Positions 1 to 7,988 of a stretch of DNA of 50,015 nt are shown piece by piece. Origin of the DNA: JAKFYM01 sp964416595 (lineage in GTDB: Bacteria; Bdellovibrionota; UBA1018; CAIPTA01); contig CAYQES010000022.1 in assembly GCA_964416595.1 (NCBI GenBank), positions 1 to 50,015 of the forward strand, written 5' to 3'. Position 1 is the stretch's first letter, and the number at the start of each line of letters is the position of its first letter. A model generated the notes under the pieces. It was given only the letters and a program-made list of their open reading frames with translations, made no database searches and was not told where the DNA came from. A program made the position numbers and the translations under genes.

Positions 1-45
1 TATTATCAGTGCACCCTATCGGGCAGGAATGCATAGACTTCATAC

Positions 46-63
46 TTTCGCGCAAAAGCGAAA
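46..63. repeat. Short hairpin before the rpsI terminator
   Basis: Bases 46-51 (TTTCGC) pair with 58-63 (GCGAAA) across a six-base loop. It lies just beyond the main terminator of rplM-rpsI and has no T tract of its own. It may simply back up termination. Bases 1-45 show no gene or other recognisable signal. Confidence 0.3.
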
Positions 64-67
64 AACA

Positions 68-96
68 AAAAAGCCACCCTTTTGAGGTGGCTTTTT
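68..96 (-). terminator. Rho-independent terminator of rplM-rpsI
   Basis: Arms 68-78 and 86-96 form a perfect 11-bp stem (core GCCACC/GGTGGC) around a seven-base loop. The flanking A and T runs make it usable on both strands. It starts 22 bases after the rpsI stop on the minus strand, so it ends that operon. Confidence 0.9.
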
Positions 97-117
97 CTTT
101 GCCCTGAGGCAACTCGA

Positions 118-513
118 TTAACGCTTGGAGAACTGGAAACGTCTGCGAGCACCAGCCAAACCAGGCTTTTTCCGCTCCACTTTCCGGGAATCCCGGGTGA
201 GCAAACCTTCTTTTTTCAACACTGCGCGGGTGGTTGGATCTACTTGCAACAATGCGCGGGCAATGGCGTGGCGAGTGGCACCAGCTTGGCCAGAAGGGCC
301 GCCACCGGATACGTTCACGAATATATCGTATTTACCCAAATAATTGGTGAGCACCAAAGGCTGTTGCACCAACAAGCGGCTCGTAGGACGGGTGAAATAT
401 TCGTCCATGGGCTTTTTATTCACCACGATTTGGCCAGTGCCTTTACGCAAGTAAGCGCGGGCTTTGGCGGTCTTTCGTTTTCCGATTTCGTGGATTTGCT
501 GAACAGCGGCCAT
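118..513 (-). CDS. rpsI: 30S ribosomal protein S9
   Basis: Ribosomal protein S9 (uS9) of the small subunit; its C-terminal tail reaches the P-site tRNA. The 131-aa product has the family's normal length, the GKRKTAKAR block near the N-terminus, the central GGG/GQAGA region, and the basic tail ending in SKR that contacts tRNA. It follows rplM by one base, the almost universal bacterial rplM-rpsI pair, so the two are translated from one message. The start is the ATG at 513. Nothing is odd about it. Confidence 0.98.
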   Translation of the reverse strand: MAAVQQIHEIGKRKTAKARAYLRKGTGQIVVNKKPMDEYFTRPTSRLLVQQPLVLTNYLGKYDIFVNVSGGGPSGQAGATRHAIARALLQVDPTTRAVLKKEGLLTRDSRKVERKKPGLAGARRRFQFSKR

Positions 514-514
514 A

Positions 515-970
515 TTATTCCATTACCTTTCCAGAGGAGTTGATCTTCACGGCCTTCGGATTTTGAACGGCGTGAGGGTGTTTATCTCCCGTATAAATTT
601 TTAATTTCATCAGCTGGCGACGGGCCAAGCTTTGATTTTTGGGAAGCATGCCTTTCACAGCGATGCGAAGAATGTCAGCAGGTTTTTTCTGCAACATTTC
701 TTTTGCTGTGCGGGTGCGGATTCCGCCTACAAAGCCCGTGTGGCGACGATACAATTTATCATCCCACTTATTACCGGTGAATTTCACCTTTTCCGCATTG
801 AGCACGATCACGTAATCGCCAGTGTCCAAGTGCGGGGAATATTCTGCTTTATGTTTACCCATCAAAAATGTTGCTAGGTTAGAAGCAAGACGACCAACTA
901 CTTGGTCTTTTGCGTCTACCACTAACCACTTGCGGGAAATGTCGTTCTTTTTCGTAAAATACGTAGCCAT
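515..970 (-). CDS. rplM: 50S ribosomal protein L13
   Basis: Ribosomal protein L13 (uL13), an early-assembling protein of the large subunit. The 151-aa product shows the family blocks WLVVDAKDQVVGRLAS near the N-terminus, GDYVIVLNAEKV in the middle and GMLPKN further on. It is slightly longer than E. coli L13 (142 aa) because of a short C-terminal extension. The ATG at 970 is preceded by an AGGAA-type ribosome binding site. It is the first gene of a two-gene operon with rpsI, and a promoter is visible about 70-100 bases upstream. Confidence 0.98.
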   Translation of the reverse strand: MATYFTKKNDISRKWLVVDAKDQVVGRLASNLATFLMGKHKAEYSPHLDTGDYVIVLNAEKVKFTGNKWDDKLYRRHTGFVGGIRTRTAKEMLQKKPADILRIAVKGMLPKNQSLARRQLMKLKIYTGDKHPHAVQNPKAVKINSSGKVME

Positions 971-1040
971 AAAATATCGTTCCTAAACTAGAGGGTTCCC
1001 GTACAGCGAACGGCCTCGGGCACATCTCGAGAAAGCCCTA

Positions 1041-1069
1041 TAGATATGGCAAGGGGGGCGGCAGGTCAA
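1041..1069 (-). promoter_or_regulatory. Promoter of rplM-rpsI
   Basis: On the minus strand, TTGACC (1064-1069) is separated by 17 bases from TATCTA (1041-1046). Transcription would begin near 1034, giving a leader of about 60 bases before rplM. In other bacteria this leader can carry an autoregulatory L13 site; none was established here. The 149-base gap between tamA and rplM (971-1119) holds only this signal. Confidence 0.6.
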
Positions 1070-1119
1070 GGCCTTTCCCCTGGCCCATAAAAACAGTGTT
1101 TTTTTGTCAACATTAGCTT

Positions 1120-3945
1120 TTAGAAGGACCCGATGGAAAAGTGCACTCGGAAACGCTGGGAGGACATATCTTTCACTGTCGTGTCGCCCACGGTATCGCG
1201 GCCCTGCAATGCCCAGGCAAAATCAAGAGCCACGGGCCCCACGGGGGTATTGTAACGCATACCCGCACCCACGGAACTCCGCAGATTACTAGGGTCGAAG
1301 GAAAAACGATCGACCATAAGGTTACCGGCGTCTAAAAAGAGCGCCATTCCTAGGCTTCCCGCCAGGGGGATCCGCAATTCACTGCGGTAGTTTAAGAATC
1401 CCAAGGTACCAAAAACGTCTTTATTTGTTTCCACTTCCAAAGAGTCTTCCGCTAGACCACGGATAGAACCCAATCCCCCTAAGCGGAAGAGCTTAAAAGT
1501 AGGGATGGGCTGAGGCACCGGAGGGCCAATATTGGAGCGCTCCCAGCCCACATTCACAGCTAGGGCCCAAACTAGATCTTCAAACAAACGAAAGTAGGTT
1601 GAATTGAAGGTAGTGAACCGGTAATAGCCCACATCGTCCTTAGAACCAAAAGCCTTAGAAGCTATTTCAAAACGATTGATGGAGTTTACTCCCTTTGAAG
1701 GATTGAAGCGATCATTGCGGGAATCATAGATCAAGCCAGGAGTGATGGAACCAATGAAATCGGTTCCCGCATCACTGGCATCATAGTTTGAACCGCGGAT
1801 ATTTTCGATTTTGATTTGCTCGTAACTGTACTCCAACAAACCAGAAAGGGTGTTGGTTAAATCCCGCCGCACACCTACCGTGGCCCTACTCACGTTGGCA
1901 TCAAAGCTCGGCAATTGCCGGTTAAAAAGCGTGAGGTTGGCAGTGAAAATAACGGGCCAGTTCGCCAAATATGGCTCCCGAAAACCTACGGAGAAATTAT
2001 ATTCAGGGAAACGGTAGGCTTCCAGGCGGCGATTGAATACAGCGCGGGCATTGATCGAGCGATTCCAGCCACCGATATTTTGGTAACCAAACTCAAAGGC
2101 GAGCCGCAAACCAAGATCGTTTCGGTAACCAGGCACGATATCAAAACTGCCGGGTGAACTTTCCTCTACGAAAATCAAAATATCCTTCACATCGTTGGAG
2201 CCTAATTTATCGATAGGCTTGATGGTGACGGTGGAAAATAAATTTAATCGCCGCAAATAATCTTCCGCTTCGTTGAGCAAGGGAGTGGTAAGGATATCGT
2301 TGGTGATGAACGGCAGTTCTCGCAATACCACCCGAGCATGGGTTTGTTGGTTTCCGCGCACCACGATTTCACCAACGCGGAAAACAGGCCCCTCCTCCAC
2401 TTCTAAGAGAATAAAAACCTGGCTGTTATCTTTGCTGTAACGAACGATCGTATCGGAACCCTCATTGAGAAATTGAGCGTTGAGATTTCCGATTTCTTGG
2501 TATTTTTCCTTTAAAAGAACAAGACCTTTTTCAAATGCGAAAATATCAAAAGGCATATTTGGTTTTAGGCCAAGTATATTGCGCACTTCTTCATCGCTAA
2601 AACTTTTGATGCCTGTGAACTTTACTTCTTGCACCTTGGTTTGAATGCCTTCATTTACAAGAAGCGAAACCACCACCTTGGAGCGATTCTCGTTGAAATC
2701 AAATTTCACAAACTCTACTTTGGCCGAGAGATAACCTTGGGAACGAAGGTAATCGGCAAAAAGTTCTGCGCCCTGGTTGATTCCGCTTTCATGATAATAA
2801 TTTCGCTGCACCAAACGGCTAGAAAGTTCCTTGAACTTCTTCTCAGCTTCCGCTTGGCTCATTGAATACACGCCATCGATGTGAATGGATTGAATTTTGA
2901 TCTTTTCACCCTCACCCACGACCAGGCTCACATAACGAATGCCGCGGGATGGATCCTCGCGCACTAAAGTAGTAATCTGTGCATTTGCAAAACCAATTTC
3001 CCGATACGCCTCTAAAACCCTGCGTCTCACAGCAGCTAAATAATCGCTGCCAGAGGAAACCTCTTTTACTTCCCCAACCAACACCATTAATTCCCTGTAA
3101 CTAAATTGGTGGTTGCCTCGAAAACCGTAACGAATTCTCGGACCATACTGAATATTGAGAAAGAGGCCTACTTTGCCTTCTTCGTCCACTTTGTATTCTA
3201 GGTTAGGATCCTTGGCCATGAGGAAATCGTGCTCTCGCAACCAATCTTTTACCGCTTGGATACCATCAAGCACTTTATCTCTTTGAATGCGGTCGCCTAC
3301 TTTTAGGCCAAAGGCCTCTTGGATCTCATTTTCATAGCGCTGCCGTAAATCTTTGCGCTCCACGCTCAATAAGGGAGAAAACTCAAATTTATGGAGCAGC
3401 GTTGGCTCGCCTTCTTTAATGAAAAATTTCAAAATCCCAGTTTTTGAATCAAAAGCGTGAGAGATTTCGGTGGCCAGGTATCCTTGCTTGCTATAGAAGA
3501 GCGAAAGTTTTTCCATCGCTTCTTTTAAGGATTCTTTTTCAAATTCGCTGCCCTCTTTCAAGCCAATAGCGGGAATTAAAATATTGGCGGATACAGAATG
3601 ATTTCCTTCGAATTGAATTTCTGTGACGTGCTTTTTTTGCCGAGAATTCACTGTGATAGTTATGCCACCATCACGATTCTGGCGCACTGAAACCTCCAAA
3701 AGCGAATCGTAGCCGTTTTCATGGAGCCAGTGGAGTAGATTGCGAATATCTGTTGGGCTAAATGCCTTCCTCTTTAAAGCAATAAACTTATTTTGCAAAA
3801 CTTCCGGCAAAGGATCACCCACAAATTCTACCTCAGTTACGCGTTCACCACGTAGATCTTGGGCATCCATGGGATTCTTTAAAATATTCTCGGCTCGCGC
3901 CATCGGCACTAAGGATAGTAAAAGGATGAGTAGCCATCTCATCAC
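1120..3945 (-). CDS. tamA: Omp85-family outer-membrane assembly protein with seven POTRA domains (TamA/BamA-like)
   Basis: Outer-membrane beta-barrel insertase. A signal peptide (residues 1-18, ending ARA) is followed by seven repeats with POTRA features at about 36-101, 106-181, 184-268, 271-346, 349-434, 437-520 and 522-595, and then a 16-strand-type barrel to residue 941. The barrel carries an IRGL element matching the Omp85 (V)RGF/Y motif, and the chain ends in phenylalanine, typical of outer-membrane proteins. E. coli TamA has three POTRAs and BamA five, so this is an enlarged form. It directly follows tamB with a four-base ATGA overlap, so a TamA role in the TamA-TamB translocation/lipid-transport complex is the best reading. 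A BamA role cannot be excluded. Confidence 0.88.
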   Translation of the reverse strand: MMRWLLILLLSLVPMARAENILKNPMDAQDLRGERVTEVEFVGDPLPEVLQNKFIALKRKAFSPTDIRNLLHWLHENGYDSLLEVSVRQNRDGGITITVNSRQKKHVTEIQFEGNHSVSANILIPAIGLKEGSEFEKESLKEAMEKLSLFYSKQGYLATEISHAFDSKTGILKFFIKEGEPTLLHKFEFSPLLSVERKDLRQRYENEIQEAFGLKVGDRIQRDKVLDGIQAVKDWLREHDFLMAKDPNLEYKVDEEGKVGLFLNIQYGPRIRYGFRGNHQFSYRELMVLVGEVKEVSSGSDYLAAVRRRVLEAYREIGFANAQITTLVREDPSRGIRYVSLVVGEGEKIKIQSIHIDGVYSMSQAEAEKKFKELSSRLVQRNYYHESGINQGAELFADYLRSQGYLSAKVEFVKFDFNENRSKVVVSLLVNEGIQTKVQEVKFTGIKSFSDEEVRNILGLKPNMPFDIFAFEKGLVLLKEKYQEIGNLNAQFLNEGSDTIVRYSKDNSQVFILLEVEEGPVFRVGEIVVRGNQQTHARVVLRELPFITNDILTTPLLNEAEDYLRRLNLFSTVTIKPIDKLGSNDVKDILIFVEESSPGSFDIVPGYRNDLGLRLAFEFGYQNIGGWNRSINARAVFNRRLEAYRFPEYNFSVGFREPYLANWPVIFTANLTLFNRQLPSFDANVSRATVGVRRDLTNTLSGLLEYSYEQIKIENIRGSNYDASDAGTDFIGSITPGLIYDSRNDRFNPSKGVNSINRFEIASKAFGSKDDVGYYRFTTFNSTYFRLFEDLVWALAVNVGWERSNIGPPVPQPIPTFKLFRLGGLGSIRGLAEDSLEVETNKDVFGTLGFLNYRSELRIPLAGSLGMALFLDAGNLMVDRFSFDPSNLRSSVGAGMRYNTPVGPVALDFAWALQGRDTVGDTTVKDMSSQRFRVHFSIGSF

Positions 3946-6900
3946 TTAAACCCCCAGCGGAATTTTAAATCGGCTCCATAGGAGCTGTTGATTTCGGTGG
4001 CGTCTAAGCCCGCCGGCGCTTGCTCGTACACCGCGCTTACGGAAGCCTTACGGCCAACTTTATACTCTAATTTACCATCCAAAGATTGGCCTTGGGCTGA
4101 GCCCACGGTGCCACCAAAAGCGGCTTCTAAATTCTTCATAATTTGTGTTTGCAAATATACTTTGGGGGCGGCTGTTTGTGTGCTATCGGGGCGAATGATG
4201 CTGGCCTCGGTTTCATTCAAAGCAGGAACAATGCCCACTCGCAACCCTTTGGACTGTAAGTTTTGGTTGAGTTGCATTTGTTCCAATAAAATGGATCCAA
4301 CCTCAGAATATGTAACAGCACTAGTATTGTTAGGATCAATTTTCCGGGCATCTTCTCCGCGATAACCGAAAGCCAAGAGAGAAACGATATCTTCTTGCGG
4401 AATTGAAGGATAAGAAGAAAGAGAAATCTTTGGCTTATCCATGGTGCCGCTGGCAAAAATAGTAATTCGATAGTTATCCACCGTGGCAACACCGGGGCCG
4501 ATGGAAAATTGAGGGTTGAAATATTCTGGATTGGGCACACGAATGTAAGCCTGCTCTAAGGCAAAAGCTGTGTTTCGGAATAAGAGTTTACCGCGGACCA
4601 ATTCGGCTCTTGCCACTACTTGGGGAAATTCAAAGTTGTTCAGAAGCGTTACTTCACCGCGAAACTCCGCGTTGAGAAGATTGTTATCCACAAAAACACC
4701 GCTCTCTGCGAGAGCTTTGATGCGAATCTCATAAAAGGATTTAGAGCCACCCACTTTTTCAGGCAAATACTTCGCATTCTGCGTGCCCTTTCTGGCGCCA
4801 CCTAAATCGAAATTATTACGCATCATCACGCGCTTCATGCGTACAGTTCCGCCAAATAGATATGGCGCTTTCTCCCCAGTAAAACTCAATTTCCCATCAG
4901 AAATTTCTGCAAAGTTTACAGGAAAAAATTTCACTCTGTTATTGGCTAAATACAAATCCACATCAAAGCGGGGAGCTTTGTTCAAATACAAATCCATAGT
5001 ACCGGATGCCTGCACGGAACCGCCGCCGATTTCTCCGGTAATTGTATCGATAGTCACGCGGTTGTCAGCAAAGCGAATGGCGCCCTCTATAGCATCCACC
5101 GGTGCATCCACACCCGCTAATCGCAAGAATCCATCATGTAAATCAATACGACCATTAAAACGGGAGTCATTTAAATTACCTGTAAGGCCTAAAGCAATTC
5201 CAAGTTTACCGCTTGCTTCTTCAATCACAGGAGAAAGGAGTTCGAGCAACCGAAAAGAAACATCACCCTGTATTTGATTGTCTAAGCCAGTGCCATCTAC
5301 ATTTCCTTTTAAACGCAACCGCAGTTTCGATTGCTCACCCTCCAATAACAATTTGGCAATCTCTAACACACCTTGGTTAGCCGATATCGGAACAGGAGAA
5401 GGAGATCGTAGACGAAAACCAGATTTCCCCATCTCAACAGATCGAAAAACTCCGCTTCCTGTCATCGCTTTCCAATCAGACCCCTTCCAAGAAGATTGGC
5501 CCTCGGCGCTCATAAGCATCGTGAGACTTGGATCCGTGCAATTGCGGCGGCTAAGAGCGCACAATAGGAAGTCAAATTCTGCATTCTCAAATCTTAATGC
5601 AGCGGAGGAGTTTGCTTTAGCACTGTGAGCGATCCGGCCTGTAACTTCTGCATTAGCGCCAAAACGCAATTGAAAATCAGAATGATCGGGCCTTGTTTGA
5701 TAAGCAAAATCTACAGATGGCATTGGCTTTGTGCGTACAAAAGAATTCCTAAGTTCAAAAGTTGTATCACTTACTAGCGTTTCCCATTTGCCTTGGCCCT
5801 CGCTATGAAGAGAAAAAAGGCCATCCACAGGAAATCCCAGTGCAGTTACTGTATCCAAACTGCGCAGTTTGCCTTTTTTAATGTCTAGAACATATTTCAT
5901 CTCACCAGAGAGCTTGTACTCAATCTCACCGCTCACTGGGGTTTCATATTTTCTTGCCTTAATAATCTGTGCCTTCAGAACACCTTTATTCAGTTCAGTT
6001 CGAGCATCTATTTCATGTAATATTTCACCCACATAACTCCAGTTTTTTCCGTGCACGAGGGTAGAAATTTGCAGAGATTCAAGCCCCTGGGAATAACCGC
6101 CGCCAACTTTTACTGTTCCCTCTACAGTGCCGCCCATCCCTTTGGGCAGCCATGTGATCTTTTCGAGTTGTTTGGCAAATATTGTAAAAAGATCATTGGG
6201 ATCACTTTCGGCAAAAGAAGCAGTGATAGAAATATCATCGCCCTCGCCCACGTTCACCCTGCCATCTGTCTTATAAATAGCGGAATTTTTCCGGCCCTTT
6301 ACGTCACTCAGATGAATATAAGAATTTTTTTCATCATAAGTTATACGACCATCCACTTCGCCAAAATCAAATCCTAGAAATTTTACGTCCTTTTGTTTTA
6401 CATCGAAATCGATAGATACCGCTTCCATCGGCCCACGCACATGCACCCTAACGCCACCCACGCCCATGATTGGAATAGAAGAAATTTCTCCCACTTCTTT
6501 TGTTACATCTACGGAAGGGGTGATTGCGGTTAGATCAAATCCTTTATTACTGCTAACAGTTCCCTTCACATCTAACACACCAGAGCCCAAGGTTACCTTG
6601 GCTTCTTGCACACGCACCTCGCCCTGCCGCCATAGCACTGAACCATTGAGCTGGAAGGGTTGCACTTGGAATATTTTTTTATAGGGCCGCTGCTTAGAAA
6701 AAATTTGGTTATTTAATTCTAAATCGCGCACAGATAAATCTGGCTGAATTTGAATGGAAGATAATTTTGCCTCCTGAGAGAAATCCAATTTCACGCCTAA
6801 GCTTCCACTTAGGTTCATCCGCAAATTGTTTACGCTCTTTTTTAAATCTCCGGAAAATTCTTCGAATTTTGCGTTTTCTAAATGCAAGGTTAAAGAGCGC

Positions 6901-7985
6901 GATTCTGGCTGAAAGGGAATCGGAATCTCCGCTTTGCTTTTCATGTAGATGCGACCTGCGTTTTTTTGCAGAGATAAAGTGTCTAGCGTAAGCAAACCGT
7001 TGCCAAAAGAACCCACGGCTTGGATTTTATCTAATTCCCACATTGAATAGCGAAATCGATCCACCTCCAACTTGCCTTGCACTATGGGTTGTTGGAGGCG
7101 GCCAACCAATTTTACATCTGCTAACAACTCACCCTGGAAGGAGCGAAAGGCTGGCTCAAAATCCGTAAATTCAGCGAGCGGACTACGCACGATCAAATCA
7201 ATTTCTGGTTTTCCATTTAATAAATCATCGATTGAGCCCGTGATTTTACCGGCAGCATGGAGCGCAGCCTCTCGCCGCTGCACATCCAAAGTAGCCAGAG
7301 TAATTTGGTCCTTACGAACATCTGCATTCAACTTGAGCACTTGCAGTTTTTCTTTAATTTTTGGTGTGTCTAGCGCCAACTCTTCTAAGTTGGCCACAAG
7401 ATTGGTTCCTTCAGAGGAGGGGGTTATCGCCAAGTAACCCACATTGCCAACAGAAGCATGGAAGGGTTGGCCATCTTCAGACCAAGAAATATCCAACACT
7501 GTATTTTTAAGCTCTAATTGGCGGATATTGGCCACAAAACCATCAGCAAGTGGCACTCTAATTGGTTTATGCACTAGATCACTTAATTTTTCAGCAGGGC
7601 CGGAAGATTTTTTCTTAGGCACCGTGAGCCGGACTTCACCCCTATCCATGAAAACTTTATTTACTGCGATTCCGCGACTAAACGCCTGAATCATACGGAA
7701 AGAAAATCCTAAGCGATCAACTTTGAACACCGTATTTGTGGAAAGCCCCAATGAATTCGTTTTTTCTTTTACTTTCAAATCTACATGCAAAAGGGAAACA
7801 CTTGGCGGCAACATGCCCACCTTCAAGCGATCAAAATTTAATTCCAGCCCCATATCCCGAGCCACGGCTTCTTGGAGTTTCGCTTTAGCTAAACGAGCGA
7901 AGGATTCCGATTGAATATAAGCCACCCCGCTGGCTGTAGCAGCCAATATCAAAAGCAAAAAAATCCCAAAAATCCTTTTTCCCAT
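3942..7985 (-). CDS. tamB: Translocation and assembly module protein TamB (AsmA-like)
   Basis: Very large (1347 aa) inner-membrane-anchored periplasmic protein of the AsmA/TamB family. These proteins form a long hydrophobic beta-taco groove that carries phospholipid to the outer membrane and supports insertion of barrel proteins. An N-terminal membrane anchor (about residues 5-25) is followed by repeated beta-rich segments, and the last 350 residues match the conserved TamB C-terminal (DUF490) domain, including an FASGTMDKPKISL-type block and the final Gly-rich strands. It sits three bases after the upstream TPR gene and overlaps tamA by four bases. The protein is somewhat longer than E. coli TamB (1259 aa). 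Confidence 0.93.
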   Translation of the reverse strand: MGKRIFGIFLLLILAATASGVAYIQSESFARLAKAKLQEAVARDMGLELNFDRLKVGMLPPSVSLLHVDLKVKEKTNSLGLSTNTVFKVDRLGFSFRMIQAFSRGIAVNKVFMDRGEVRLTVPKKKSSGPAEKLSDLVHKPIRVPLADGFVANIRQLELKNTVLDISWSEDGQPFHASVGNVGYLAITPSSEGTNLVANLEELALDTPKIKEKLQVLKLNADVRKDQITLATLDVQRREAALHAAGKITGSIDDLLNGKPEIDLIVRSPLAEFTDFEPAFRSFQGELLADVKLVGRLQQPIVQGKLEVDRFRYSMWELDKIQAVGSFGNGLLTLDTLSLQKNAGRIYMKSKAEIPIPFQPESRSLTLHLENAKFEEFSGDLKKSVNNLRMNLSGSLGVKLDFSQEAKLSSIQIQPDLSVRDLELNNQIFSKQRPYKKIFQVQPFQLNGSVLWRQGEVRVQEAKVTLGSGVLDVKGTVSSNKGFDLTAITPSVDVTKEVGEISSIPIMGVGGVRVHVRGPMEAVSIDFDVKQKDVKFLGFDFGEVDGRITYDEKNSYIHLSDVKGRKNSAIYKTDGRVNVGEGDDISITASFAESDPNDLFTIFAKQLEKITWLPKGMGGTVEGTVKVGGGYSQGLESLQISTLVHGKNWSYVGEILHEIDARTELNKGVLKAQIIKARKYETPVSGEIEYKLSGEMKYVLDIKKGKLRSLDTVTALGFPVDGLFSLHSEGQGKWETLVSDTTFELRNSFVRTKPMPSVDFAYQTRPDHSDFQLRFGANAEVTGRIAHSAKANSSAALRFENAEFDFLLCALSRRNCTDPSLTMLMSAEGQSSWKGSDWKAMTGSGVFRSVEMGKSGFRLRSPSPVPISANQGVLEIAKLLLEGEQSKLRLRLKGNVDGTGLDNQIQGDVSFRLLELLSPVIEEASGKLGIALGLTGNLNDSRFNGRIDLHDGFLRLAGVDAPVDAIEGAIRFADNRVTIDTITGEIGGGSVQASGTMDLYLNKAPRFDVDLYLANNRVKFFPVNFAEISDGKLSFTGEKAPYLFGGTVRMKRVMMRNNFDLGGARKGTQNAKYLPEKVGGSKSFYEIRIKALAESGVFVDNNLLNAEFRGEVTLLNNFEFPQVVARAELVRGKLLFRNTAFALEQAYIRVPNPEYFNPQFSIGPGVATVDNYRITIFASGTMDKPKISLSSYPSIPQEDIVSLLAFGYRGEDARKIDPNNTSAVTYSEVGSILLEQMQLNQNLQSKGLRVGIVPALNETEASIIRPDSTQTAAPKVYLQTQIMKNLEAAFGGTVGSAQGQSLDGKLEYKVGRKASVSAVYEQAPAGLDATEINSSYGADLKFRWGFK

Positions 7986-7988
7986 TCC

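Noticed and set aside
1082..1110. TTGACA (1105-1110, minus strand) as -35 of rplM
   Set aside because: No acceptable -10 box lies 16-18 bases further; the TTGACC/TATCTA pair at 1041-1069 is better.
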